NCBI GenBank assembly: GCA_026874595.1
Contig: CM049316.1
Span: 73,377,176-73,441,175 of the forward strand
From: Sipunculus nudus
Taxonomy: Eukaryota; Annelida; Sipuncula; Golfingiida; Sipunculidae
Length of the DNA stretch: 64,000 bases
Direction: 5' to 3'
Part shown: piece by piece, positions 1-12,900 of the stretch
How positions within the stretch are numbered: the stretch's first letter is position 1
Layout of the letters: every line of letters begins with the position of its first letter
Made by a program: the position numbers and the translations under genes
Notes under the pieces: model-generated
Seen by the model: the letters and a program-made list of their open reading frames with translations, nothing else
Databases searched by the model: none
What the model was told of the DNA's origin: nothing

Positions 1-990
1 GAATGTCTCCCTCCTCGCTACTGACCTCTACAGGAAGCTAATGCAGCTACACTTAGATAACGAGGATGACTGGGCAACATTAAGAGATGTAGTCCAATCC
101 ACCTGACTTGATGCCCTTGGACCAACAATCAAGAGGCATCAGGACTGGTTTTATGATAACGATTACCAGATACAGGAACTCCTCACAGAAAAACACAGGC
201 TTCATCTTGTGTACCAACACGACCCTACCTCAACCTCTAAGTAAACGGCCTTCACAAACATCCGCCGGTAATCAAGACTAAACTGCGCAACGTGCAAGAT
301 ACATGGCTCAGTTAAAATAGATGACGAGGTCAACAGCAGTGTAGCAAAAGCCAGCATTGCTGATCCAGGTCTACAAGGCAGTAGTAATCATTTCCCTGCT
401 GTATGGGTGCGAGACATGGATTGTCTATGCTAGACTTGCCAAACAACTTAACCACTTTCACCTAACCTACCTCCGTCGACTGTTGGCAAGACAAATTCCA
501 GACACATGGTCCAGAGGTCCTAACACATGCTAATTTCCCAACAATCCAAACCATCTTGCAATCTTTCAAGGTTCGATGGGCTGGTCACCTGTGCCACATG
601 CCAGATATAAGACTCCCTTAACAACTTTTGTATGGAGAACTGGTGTCTGATAAACGATCCATCGGAGGTCAGCGTAGGCGCTACGAGGACAGTCTCAAGG
701 CAACGTAGAAAGAAACTATCCATCTTGGATCGAAAAGCGTGGCGTGCAGCTGCACGCAAAAGTGCAGAATACGCTGAGATAGCACGACTGCTGAAGTCCA
801 GGAGGTCCGCAAGGCAAGGATGACAACTACCTCAACAGCAATCACCGATCATATGTGATTTGTTCTTCCGTGCCCGGATAAGCCTGACATCTCATTTCCG
901 GACACACAAAGCTAGATCAATTACAAAACCTTGATCAGCATGGTCATCTTTGGAAAGTGATGGACGAACATCATCATCATCATCAAATAC
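1..990 (+). mobile_element. Decayed non-LTR retrotransposon (LINE), 3' part
   Basis: Plus-strand translation in shifting frames resembles the distal parts of an invertebrate APE-type LINE ORF2. There is an endonuclease-to-RT linker (HQDWFYDN..., about 139-235), then abruptly the region after the RT domain (LLYGCETW-like, about 398-430), then the basic tail (RRKKLSILDRKAWRAAARKS, about 702-760). A last stretch around 845-900 has a Cys/His pattern (ICDLFFRARISLTSHFRTH). The copy ends in short ATC repeats at 970-987, a usual LINE 3' tail. The RT core is missing, so the copy is internally deleted, and frameshifts and stops break what remains. It lies in the first intron of the methyltransferase copy whose first exon is at 1130-1327. 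Clade not assigned. Its left end is cut by the window. Confidence 0.8.
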
Positions 991-1129
991 CTTAAAATAT
1001 AACATATGATGCTTTCCGCCTTTTGCCAAACATCTCACACATGTATAAAATGGATTAACTGGAACCCTTCCCACGCTCCATTTATAATTACCATTTATGT
1101 TAAAAACTATTTCTGCGGCCAAACTTTAC

Positions 1130-1327
1130 CTTGTCATAAGTCTCCGCCCAAGCTTCATAGAGTGTCCGTATCTTCTCCACGGGGACACCAGATGTACAGT
1201 CCTCCACTAACTTGAGTACTTCCTTCTTGTTATCATTTTGTTTGTACAATTCCTTGCTCATATTTTCTTGGAAAAAAATTTTGGATATTAATTTCACATA
1301 ATTCCCCGTTATATATTCCTTCACCAT
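1130..1327 (-). CDS. METTL27-like methyltransferase, second copy, first coding exon only (partial gene)
   Basis: This is the first coding exon of a second METTL27-like gene on the minus strand. It encodes 66 residues ending EKIRTLYEAWAETYDK and stops at a consensus donor (GACAAG|gtaaag). The last 32 residues align with exon 1 of the complete copy at 15088-15219 (KDVLKIIHDSTCGVDVENIR, then ELYEKWAETYDK), and both exons end at the same codon and phase. A 'ttttag|GTGA' context just before the start codon also resembles the 'ttttaag|GTGA' of the other copy, so a non-coding upstream exon is possible. The start at 1327 is the first ATG; an internal ATG about 20 codons later could also serve. The SAM-binding exons should lie left of base 1. 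It sits downstream of the complete copy in the same direction, so the pair is head to tail. Whether the whole gene is intact cannot be seen. Confidence 0.75.
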
Positions 1328-2317
1328 TTAATCACCTAAAAATGTAACAAGCATGATATTTTACAAAACAGATAGCAAACTTTATCCCGAACACACAGTA
1401 AAAGGAAATAAAAAAAAAATAAATGTATTTTTAAAATGCACATACAATGGAAACATTCTTCAAACTGTCACATTCGTTTCAATACCCTTAAGTGAATGAA
1501 ACATAATGATGAAACTGATTTGAGCAGCAACTGATCTTGAATATGTTACAATTGATTTAATTAAAGATTCAATGTTCAGCAAGACAACATCTCTGTTGTA
1601 GTAATTTTATGGAACATACTTCACTGACTAAGCTAAAGACGACAGTTCACATTAAGATAAACAAGGTGGGTGGCATTTTATTTTAGGTGAAATATGAAAT
1701 GATCCAAAGAAAAAGATGCAACACAATTTTGGGTTTACTGCTTGGAAATTTATTGTATGAACTGCCATACGTATGTTGGTGATATATGCATTCCGAGTTA
1801 AAAAGCCGGGGTGAAGCTAATTTTCCTAAAAGTTCAAGATCCACCTTTTTCCTATACTAAACAATAGCTTATTCCGTATCGGTGTCAGTATCATAACCGT
1901 TTCCATGTCCGGACTGCAGTAGTGCAAAATATTTAAGCTTTATACTGGCGGGTGCGAAGCGGCGTTCGAATAATTCTGTGTCAGGGTACTATATTAATAT
2001 AGGGTGTTAGCCAGTCAATATAAACGGTTTAGCTCTAAACACTAATTTACGAAATGGATATGATGATTTAGGGCGAATATGGATAGGAAAGACGTGTCAT
2101 TATACAGATGTGAAAAAAATATATTTGATCACTTCTCAACCGAAAGCTGAAAACGCCTTTTTGTAACATTGAAGCCTGTATCATTTAATGATTTCACTTG
2201 TCAAAACCCACACTGCTGACCCACTGAACTCTGACACAGCTATTCGTTCAATGCATGCAGTTTAACTATATAAAGAATTGTTTTATATTTGTCATTATTT
2301 AATATTTTTTTTCATAT
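1328..2317. other. Intergenic spacer, nothing recognised
   Basis: AT-rich spacer upstream of the second methyltransferase copy. The promoter of that copy is expected here but no clear core element was recognised. Short open frames look like chance. Confidence 0.5.
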
Positions 2318-2870
2318 GCGGTGTTATACTTACGTTTCTCTTATATAGCCCTGACGCACAGCTCAGATCAGTTTATCGGTCCATCCGTGGCTGTTTTCGG
2401 CACAAAATCTATGTCAAATTATCAGAGGTTAGTGGATATAATATGCATCTTAAATATGACCTGTCAACATTTGGACGATAACATGTGGATAGTCACGCGT
2501 TATCTCTAACATTCCTTTGAACCTCTACACGCAGGCTCCTGGCTGATTAATTCCATTGTGTTTGAGCAGCGACAAGGAGGGAAAAACGACTCCTTTATAC
2601 AGTGAGTTACACTTACTATTCTCTTATATAAACCTGACGCGAAGCTTAGATCAGTTTAATAAGCCGACCGTGAATGTGCATGTGTTGTCAGCACAAAAAG
2701 AATGTCAAATGAACATAACAGACATCTAGACTGTGACCTGTCAAAAGTCGAAGTCACTTAACATTACATGTAGATGATAACGCATTATCCCCGACATTTC
2801 ATTGAACCCCTACATACCGACTCCCTGCCGAGTAAGACTCTAGTGTTTGAGTACTACACGCAAGTGGTCT
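2318..2870. repeat. Diverged tandem duplication, unit about 285 bp
   Basis: Two direct copies can be followed by eye. The first starts near 2320 (gttatacttacgtttctctt) and the second near 2604 (gttacacttactattctctt). Landmarks recur in order: a 'cctgacgc...gatcagttta' stretch, 'gacctgtcaa', 'gataac..gt/cattatc', 'cattgaacc.ctaca' and 'tgtttgag'. The copies are strongly diverged, so the duplication is old. No coding capacity was recognised. Confidence 0.6.
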
Positions 2871-3118
2871 CTGAAATACAATTCACTGAATCACCATGAT
2901 ATAAAAACAGACGGAACCGTGCAAAGGTGCAATGACAATAAAGTTACTAAACGATCCACACCGTAAAAAAAAGAATAAAAAATAATGCAAACTTAAACAA
3001 AATTATTAAAATTGTAGGATCAATGGAACATCTATCAAACTTTGTGACTGTGTATTTGTTGGTTCTTTTGTTCAAATAAAATCTTCGGTGCACAGAGGAG
3101 GTTGGCCAGGCTTATCCT

Positions 3119-3167
<49 letters not shown>

Positions 3168-3984
3168 TTGTTTTCCAAAGTCAGTTTTTATCACTGAAAC
3201 GGGGCATAATACATAGGCCATCTAAAACATGAAGAACATGATACCTGTTTTTTGCCAAAATATATCATCACTTATTTAACATATTACGACATTTTTGCAA
3301 GGAAGAATATATCTTTATCATCCATATTCGTTTATCAACTGTTGTCAATATAAAAAAAACTACCGTGTTGCCAACAGTATGAATGGTATACATGGATATT
3401 TCAAGGAAAAAGGTTACTTTATAAATGATATACATGAATATTTCTCCGAGAAAGATAAAGTTATATGTTATGTTGAGACATAAGTTCGATGCATATTTAC
3501 TTGAACTTAAACGATAAACACACACCCACACTCACAATCCCAGAATCAAATGAAGATAGGCCTAGTCAGGAAGAAAATAATTATTCATTTTTTTCAATAA
3601 ATCTAGTTTTCGTACTAAATTTTAATTCTGTCACCTACAGGTATAAGAAAAAAAAGGGGGAAACATGTAAAGCAAATTTGTTCTTAAACTCCAATTTATA
3701 TATATTTATACTTTTTGCACAATCATTGATTATTTTATTTATTGGATACATGTTGGTCTTGATCTCCTGGCAGAGGCTGCAACACGTACATAGTTCCATC
3801 TTCATTCTCATAAACAGTAATCAGACCAAAGAAATTTGCATTTGGCAAATCTATATGTTTGAAACCCATCAGTGTTTTAATTGGTTGTCCAAGCTGCATG
3901 CGGATCAGGGAAACCCTCCCAAAACAACGTCACATGTAGTGGCTCTCCACTCCTGTGTCCCATACCTTATCAGTAAGTCACATT
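2871..3984. other. Spacer downstream of the METTL27-like gene, with a (CT)n tract
   Basis: Holds a pure (CT)n microsatellite at 3121-3164 and otherwise AT-rich sequence. The part next to 3984 should be 3' UTR of the METTL27-like gene. A long plus-strand open frame overlapping 3489-4145 is antisense to its last exon and is not a gene. Confidence 0.55.
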
Positions 3985-6900
3985 TTACAAAGATGCCAGA
4001 TAGTCACGTTTTCCTGGTTGAATTTGAAAAACGTAAGCAAAGCCAGGTTCCCCCTCATAGTAATTCACCACCTCGTCCTTCAGTATGCGTTGCCAGGCAC
4101 CACGCTCCTCAAGGAGACGCATACGAGGCTCCAGCCTCGATGTGAACTCAGTGGGCGTCTTAAAATAAAGCTGCCGCATCAACATTATGAAGTATCCACC
4201 TGTAAAGATATGTATTTAAATAACATACCTAATATTGTGAATGCATATTTAAGATGTAACTTTTAAACAATCTTTTTATAACGAAAACTACAACTGTCAT
4301 GCATTTTTCTTACATATCTGAAAATGTTTCATAATTGGATATGTTTCTACTTTAACATCCTACCGGGCCTGACGATACGGAGTAGTTCCTCAAAGCAGTC
4401 GTCATTGACATGGCTGGGCGTGAAGCAGGCCGTCGCTACAGCCGCATCGTAAGTGTCTGGAAACAGAATGTTAATTTTGAACGATTGAACACGTCATTAA
4501 AACTATCAAAAATGTAACCATTTAAAATGGTATCTCACATCTAGATGCGATCCAATTGCAACTGTGAATCTTCAAATACAGTTAGTCCGTGCCAATACGC
4601 ATGATAATGACGTTAAAAGGCTAATTACACAAACGTGGTTGTTTTTGTAGTGAGGACTTCATGAAATAAGTAATATTATGCAAGCATGCGCACGTGAAAT
4701 ATAGAGAAGATGTTTCCTTGGAATGTAACATATTATAACAGAATAGTCCCGGCCGTCCCTCAGTTTCTAACTAGAAGAGTTTCTTTCGAGTAGAAAAGAC
4801 ATTGGACGAAAGGGTGTAAAAACCCTTCAGTTTTTACTAGCCGATCTGATTTCAAAAGGCCAGAGCGTAGTTCAAGATTATATAAAATCCCCTGACGAGA
4901 GCAAAATGAGCGAGAAATGATAGTTGAGTGCTTAGTCGGTAATCGAGAGCCATATACTGCACCCGACTTTGGCTCGGCCGTAGTACCATGGAATGTAAAG
5001 AATTTTTGGGGCGATAAGGACAGTTGTGGCTCTTGCTGAACAGGGTGCATTCATTTCAGTATAGTAAACCACACGAGTACGTTGCATCATTAAAAGAGGG
5101 GTGCATTAACCATTCAATAAACAAGTGACCCATGGGTCATGAAGTTCAGCTAAATTTGATGTACAGCTGACGTATGTATTAATTATTGAAACTATAACCT
5201 GGTGACAAATATTTGTTGAGAAACCTTGAATAAGGGGTAGAATGACTTCCCGAGTGCTCATGGTCAAACTCATATCGTTTTGCCCTTCCTTCGCAAATAG
5301 GTAACAGCGATCTTATTTAAGGTTTCCAAAAAGATTTCACCAGGAACTCCCGAGATGTTAAGTTAGAAGTTCTATGTAAAAATGCTACCACTTCTGTTCA
5401 GCTGACTTAAATCATGTTCCTTCACGCAGCTCACTGAATATAGTTTACAATGACCTTATTTTGGATATCAAAGAAGACTTTGCTATGACCTCAGTTTATA
5501 AAAAGCAAGTCATTCCTAGATCCAACATTAAAGATTTGTGCCCCGGTTGACGATATGGATGCACAAAATTAGTTATTATGCCAATAGCGCGCAGAAAATC
5601 AGTGACCGAATTTCAAGATTCAAAGGAGACTTGCCATGACCTCAGATGATGCTAGGCCCGAAAGTAACTTTTTGTGCCCTGCCTGATGGTCTTGGTGCTC
5701 ATAATCATATTTATGGCCAGTCACAATAACCCAATTTAGAAATTCTAAGGAGATTTTACCAGAACTTCTTTGCATGTTGTATAAGAAGATTCTAGTCCTA
5801 ACGGTAACAATTTGCGCCTTGCCTAACTGTCTGGTATCTCAATCATGTTTTGGTCAGTCGGTCGTAGATAGAGATCACAGAATAAAGGTCATCATGACCT
5901 AACTTCAGGTATTTATGAAAAACTGCCCAGAACCTCCCTGGATGACGCGTCCAAGGAGATGTTTCAGGTTCCACCCTGAATGTGAATTAGAAGATTCAAT
6001 GTGAAATGGTAATGATTTGTGCCTTATTAACTGACTGACGGATGGATGACGGAAAAAAAAATGATCTTAGTATCTCAAATGTCAGCTGAGCTAAAAAATA
6101 GATGATAATAGAAAAATTCACGTGAGGTCACTAGCCTTTGGGAACTGGTTAAAATAAAGATACAAGGTTTCAGGACAAAAGATGAAACCACAGATGAGAA
6201 ACTTTGCTGTAATTTGAGTCTAAAACGTTATATGGAAAAATGTGCGAAAATAGAAATTGTGGTGATGTTACTTTAGTTGAAATCCTCTTCACATGAACAG
6301 GCATACACATACATATACAAGCACACTTGAGCCACTTAGAGAAACACTTATATGCAGGGAGAACTTCTTTAATGAATATTTATGCCCGGGGAGTGACCGG
6401 AAGTGATGTCATAGTTTTGGTGAACAAGAGGCCTGAACACATTTTCGTCTTGTGTCTCTTTTTGCTCCACTCGCGTGATTGAGATATCACATCTGGCGAC
6501 GAGCGGGTACAATGGCCCACTTCGGCATCTTAAGAGAGTATGACGCGACTGTCGAGTCGTGGTCAGCCTATGTGGAGCGGTTTGAGTGTTATTGCACGAG
6601 ATACAGTCCGAGAGACAAGTGGTGACATTCGTGGCAAGCATGGGCGCGTCAACGTATGCGATTGCCAGAAGTTTGTCGGCTCCGAGAATGCCTAAGGACT
6701 TGACTTATAGAGAGCTTAAGGACTTGCTTGAAAAGCACTTTAAAGCAACGCCTTTTGTTATTGCGGAAAGATTCAAATTCCACCGGAGAGGACAGTTAAA
6801 AGGGGAGAAGGTGGCTCAGTACATCGTGTCACTAAAGGAATTAGCGGCAACCTGTGACTTTGGAAGTTTTCTGGAACAAGCGTTGCGTGATCGCTTGGTT

Positions 6901-9900
6901 TGTGGTTTAGAAAGCGAGGCCATTCAACGTAGACTTCTATCTGAAAGGAATTTAACGTGGAAATCCGCCCAGGACATTGCACAGGCTTTGGAAATGGCGG
7001 ACATTGGTGCTAAAAGTTTCGTGAAAGTCCCGCGGAAACAGTTCACCGGATTGCGCACCGTCCACAGCGCCACCTGAAGGCAGGTAAGGGAACTGTCAGT
7101 TGTAAATAAACCCATTATCGCCCATCGACCGGTCACAGCCACCGGGAGTGTTCACGTTGTGGTGACAAGCATACTAAAGAGACTTGTAAATTTAAAGATG
7201 CCATTTGTAGAGGCTGTGGTTAGAAAGGACACCTTGTAAAGAAATGTTGGTCCAAGCCTAAAGGTGCATTTGTTGTTGATGAACTGCCACAAGAGGGCTC
7301 TAGTGAAAGTTCTTGTGAGGAGCCGGGAATGTATCACATTGACTTTGTAAACACATCTGAAGCATGTGATAGTAACTTGAATGATTCAGATGTCAATAAC
7401 ACTGTACAGACTGTGTTTAGTATCACAGAAGGTAGTGAGAAATACTTTGTGACTATTGATGTTAATGGACAGCCATTACGTTTTGAGTGGGATACTGGTT
7501 CATGTTGTACTATTGTGAATGAAAGCACATACAAGCAGCTATTTAAACAGAAAGGTATGACACTTAACTTCACAAGTCTTAAGCTACAGGACGTTAACAA
7601 AGAAAGAATGCACATTCTAGGAACAGTGAATGTACCAGTTAATTATACACACCAGAAGCAGAGGTACAAATTACCAGTGGTTGTAGTGAAAGGAAATCGT
7701 CCAATTTTGTTAGGTAGACACTGGTTGTCAAAAATTAATTGGATTGGCATGAGATAGCTAAGCAAACCAGCCGAGAGATGACCCATATGTGCAAATGGTC
7801 ATTCAGGATACTGATAGTGAATTAAGCAAGGTGCTTTACAAGTTTACATGCTTCAAGGCTCATATCAATGTACCAGATGGTATAAGTCCAGTGTTTAAGA
7901 AGGCCAGGTCTATTCCTTATGCTCTAAAACCAGCAGTGGAGAGAGAGCTTGATAGATTAGAAGCTGAAAGAGTAATAAAGAAAATTGATAGGTCAGACTT
8001 GGCAGCACCTACAGTCAATGTGCCTAAAGAAGTAGGCAATGTACGCATCTGTGGTGATTATAAAGTGACTATTAACCCTTTCATATCCATTGACACATAC
8101 CCATTGCCTACAGCACAGGATCTGATCGCTTCATTGTCTGGTGAAAAATTCTTCACAAAATTAGATCTTAGACATGCGTATTATCAGCTAGAGCTTGATG
8201 AGAGTTCAAAACAGTATCTTGTGATAAACACAGGGCGTGGACTGTACTCATATGAACGTCTGAGTAACGGGGTCAACTCAGCGCCAAGTATCTTCCAGAA
8301 AGTGATGGACCAAATACTACAAGGACTTGACGGAGTTGTTTGCTATCTTGATGATGTACTTATTGCATCAAGCTCAGTTGAAGAGCACCTGCGAGTACTA
8401 CAGGAAGTACTTAGTAGGTTTGACCACTATGGCGTAAATTTAAAGAAGGAGAAATTTTCATTCTTAAAGGAAAGTGTGACATATCTAGGCCACACTGTAG
8501 ATAAAGAAGGACAGAGAACTACACCTGAGAAAGTGCAAACTCTTTTGGAAGCACGTAGACCAGAAAATGTAGCCGAGTTGCAGTCCTACCTTGGATTACT
8601 CAGATATTATCAGAAATTCTTGCCAAATGTAGCTACACTGCTGCAACCTCTGAATGAACTGACACACAAACATGTAGTCTCGAATTGGACAGATAAGTGC
8701 GAGAAAGCATTTCAGGAGAGCAAGAATATGATTTTAGAGGCTGGAGTACTTGTACATTATGACGTCTACACGCCAATCAAGCTACAGTGTGAGGCTTCTC
8801 CTTACGCCTTGGGAGCAGTTTTATCCCATGTGATGCCAGATGGTCAAGACAGACCGATAGGTTTCGCGTCACGCACATTAACGGCCAGTGAAAAGAATTA
8901 CGCACAACTGGAACGCAAGGCATTAGCGCTGATATATGGAGTTAAACACTTCAATAGATACATTTACGGCAGAAAGTTTACGCTAGTGACTGATCACAAG
9001 CCCTTGATGACTATTCTGGGTCCTAAAACAGCTGTGCCAACACTTGCAGCTGCACGCATGCAACGTTGGGCCCTGACGCTGTCTGCCTATAACTACGATA
9101 TTGAATATCGCAAAGGATCAGAACGCGGAAACGCTGACTGTTTTTCTAGACTTCCTCCAGGTAGAGAGATCAATAATCAAGTTATAGAAGATGCTCATAC
9201 AGTATCTTTTCTTGAGGATTGCCTGTAACCAGTAAAGATATTGCAAGCGCAACTAGCAGAAATCCAGTTATGTCTAGTGTACAACATAATACTATAAATG
9301 GATGGCCAACTTTTGTGAAGGACGAAAATCTGAAACCTTACTTCACAAGGAGACATGAGTTATCAGTGGAATCTGGATGTATTTTATGGGGCATGCGAGT
9401 TCTGTTACCACCTCAGTTTCGACAAAGACTGTTAAGTGATCTGCATGAAACATACCCAGGAATGTGTAAAATGAAATCACTTGCCAGGAGTTACTTATGG
9501 TGGCCAGGCCTTGATCAAGACATAGTAGATCTAGTGAGATCATGTGACCCGTGTCAGTCTGCACGTGAAACACCAACAGTAATTCCGTTACAACCATGGA
9601 CATGGCCTACAAAGCCATGGCAGAGAGTACATATAGACTATGCCGAAAAGAATGGTACAAATTTCCTGGTACTTATAGACTCACACTCTAAATGGGTTGA
9701 AGTACTACTCATGAATCCCACAACATCAGCGAAAACCATCGAAGCTCTTAGAGCTTTGTTTGGCCGTTATGGTTTACCTGAACAATTGGACAGTGATAAT
9801 GGACCACAGTTTACCTCGGAAGAGTTTACCACATTTCTTAAACTCAATGGTGTACAACATGTCAGAGTGCCTGCATTTCACCCAGCTAGCAATGGTGCAG

Positions 9901-12900
9901 CTGAGAGGACTGTCAAAAGCCTTAAACACATTCTGTTAAAGAACACATCAGACAAGAAGCAAGGCAACAAAACCTTAGCACATAAACATGCAAATTGGTT
10001 GTTTAAATACAGAAACACACCGCATAGTACCACTGAGCGAACGCCTGCAGAACTCTTCTTAAATCGACAGCCCAGAACTAACCTTAGCCTGCTGAGACCA
10101 AACCTGCAACAGGATGTGATTAATAAACAAAACAGAAACTGTACCATGATAGGTCCAGAGTAAAACACAGGACATTCACAACAGGTCAACCTGTTTCAGT
10201 AAGAAACCATCTTGGAGGAAAGGAGAGATGTGTTCCTGGAATAATCACAGCATTTAAGGGTACTGCTGCATATTTGGTTCGAGTATTGGGTCGCATTAGA
10301 TATGTACATGTAGACCACATCATACCAAGGAAAATGTCTGAGCAACAAGCTGAACATAATATAGAGCCTAGTGTTAGTGCTGACACCTGTGAAGGTTCAC
10401 ATGAGAGTATGGCAGTACCAATATATAAAGAATAGTTATGGTATGATCCGCCAGGATTGAGTCTACCCAGAAATCCTGAAAATGCAGATGTCTATGTTCA
10501 GACACAACCGGACTTCCCAGAGACAACCGATACCAATGATGTTCAGCCTCAACCAACAGTGATGAATGCTGAGTCAACAATCGCCACACGCCAAGAACCA
10601 GAAACTCAGACTCAGCCAGAGAGACGTTATCCTCGTAAAAACTGTAAACCTGTCGTTAAGATGAATCTTTAAGTTAAACCAAGAACTGGTGATTGAGTAA
10701 ATCACAGGACTCTTGAGATAAGATATTTCTTATTGAACTTGCATTTTGTTTCTTAATGTGATGACTGATATTCTAATGTATGTTTATGTTTTGCTCCATA
10801 CCATATGACTAGAACTTAAGTGGACAGATTTTCAGTAATTGCTTAAAATTTATCGTGTAAACATGAAACAATTTAACTTGATAAAGATTAACATACCATA
10901 TATACAGGGATGTCATAATCAGATTACAAGGAGAGTAAGTTTTATCTACAAGGGGAGGAGTGTGGTAATATAACTTTAGTTGAAATCCTCTTCACATGAA
11001 CAGGCATACACACACATATACAAGCACACTTGAGCCACTTAGAGAAAACACATTTGCAGGGAGAACTTCTTTAATGAATATTTATGCCCGGAGAGTGACC
11101 GGAAGTGATGTCATAGTTTTGGTGAACAAAAGGCCTGAAGCCATTTTCGTCTTGTGTCTCTTTTTGCTCCACTCGCGTGATTGAGATATCACAGAAATAA
11201 ATACAGGTGGTCCCACCATTCTTCTTTGAACTGATAAAACTAATCAAGATCAATTAAAACATGTCGTTTCAGGACACACAGATGAAACTGACATCTTTGC
11301 TGTAATTTGACAGTCTAAAAATACACAGGGAGAAATAGAAAAATACAGGTGGCCCCATCAGTCTTCAGCCACTGGTAAAACTAGTCATGATCATTAAACT
11401 TTTACAGGACACTGGGTGTGACGGTTGAGAACCTGACACCTTGCTGTCACTTGGCAGTCTACCATTATTGAAAAACAATGCGTAAAATGGAAAAAAATAC
11501 AGGTGGTGCCATCACTCTTTAGGAACTGATAAAACTAGTCATGGTCAATATTTAAGGCAAGATTCATGGCAATAATTATTGAGATAGTGGCCTCATTTCA
11601 GGTTTCCACGATATTTTCAAAGGACCTCCCTGGATGTTAAGGATGATGTTTTATAGGTCTAATGGTTATGATTTGTGCCTTATTTACGGACAGACGGACG
11701 ACGGACAAAGAATGATCACCATAGCTGTGCTATAAAGTATCCTTTAATTTGGTGTATATACACCCTATCCAATTAATCCTCAATACCTACCCTCGTCAAT
11801 GTCAAGTCTGTTCTTTCCAAATAAATCGCATATGAAGTTTTTATAACATCCTTTCTTTTTAGCTTGTTCCAACATGGCCGGACTGGCATCCAGGGCGTCC
11901 AAGTTCAGGTAGCCTCGTTTCTTCAGCTGTTAAGAATTTTTTAAAGCAGAAACTATAAAATATGTAACTATAAAACCATATAAGTTTTATTTTCAAGGCA
12001 AGAAGTAAAATATGTTTGCGGTATAAATAGTAAAACTATGTTACAGGATCCTTCTTTCTGTGGCGTTTGATAATTTATGACAAATCCTGAGAAAATTTTA
12101 GCCGGCACCGAATATATTGGTCACCAAAGTGAAGTGGGATGGCCTTGTTATCGGTTGTTGGTCGTTTGGCGGTTTTTTTATAATATGAAGTAAGTCATGG
12201 TATCAATTGTATTTATGTGTCATATGTATTGGATAACACATGTGAAGGTTTTCAATAACAAAAAAATACATACGATGGTATAGATATATACAACATGGTG
12301 TTTCACGGTTGTTTTGTAATTTTAAAAATACAAATTGCGGTCACACATATATAGTGGAAGTTACAAAATACATAGAAATTATGTCGATACGATGCATAGA
12401 TTTCATAGAACGGTAGATATATAGTGTTATGTGAAATTGAGGGACCTGACTATATGTAAGTGATCTGGCGCCTGTCATGATTAATATGTATACTCACCTC
12501 TAACCCCACGCGGCCTGTCCCAGCAGCGACATCTAGGATTCTTGGTTGACTTTCAGGAACTATGTATTTCCTCAGATAATTAACTAGATGCCAAGGATTA
12601 TTCTCAACCAGCAAAGCATAGTCCTTAAATGATAAATACATATATCCTTGAATGACAGACGTACAGATATAAATATATCTTATACTTATAAAAAGAAGTT
12701 GGTCCACTTTTGTCCCCAATGTTCTCTGAAACCGCGTAGTGTGTGACACTGTGCTGTACCTCATTTTAAAGGTTATTGTTTCCGCACTGACCTCGTCGAT
12801 ATGATGATAATTATTTTTTAATGTACACATCACCTCGAGTGATTTTTGCGTGGTTTTAAAATTGCGTGGAGGATGAACTGCCTTAGTCGTCGGGGTTAAC

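Larger units (their letters stand above)
6258..11193 (+). mobile_element. Ty3/gypsy LTR retrotransposon, full-length but broken
   Basis: A 4936-bp element bounded by direct LTRs (6258-6491 and 10961-11193) that start TGTGGT and end ATCACA. It is flanked by the perfect 5-bp direct repeat GAAAT (6253-6257 and 11194-11198), as expected for this superfamily. Inside, in order, are a primer-binding-like TGGCGACGAG stretch at about 6494, gag with zinc knuckles, protease, RT, RNase H, integrase and a polypurine tract (aggggaggag, 10951-10960). The order PR-RT-RH-IN marks Ty3/gypsy. The domain text resembles the K02A2.6-like group common in invertebrate genomes. Several stops and frameshifts interrupt gag and pol, so the copy cannot act on its own. 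The LTRs differ at about a dozen positions by eye (about 5 percent), so it is not a very recent insertion. It sits in intron 3 of the METTL27-like gene, in the opposite orientation. Confidence 0.95.

Noticed and set aside
892-1122. Minus-strand frame with a run of Asp, next to the methyltransferase exon
   Set aside because: It is antisense to the LINE 3' end and its ATC tail (GAT read in reverse) and reads into the intron beyond the donor at 1129.
3489-4145. Plus-strand frame of 218 codons
   Set aside because: Antisense to the last METTL27-like exon, with no domain and AT-driven composition.
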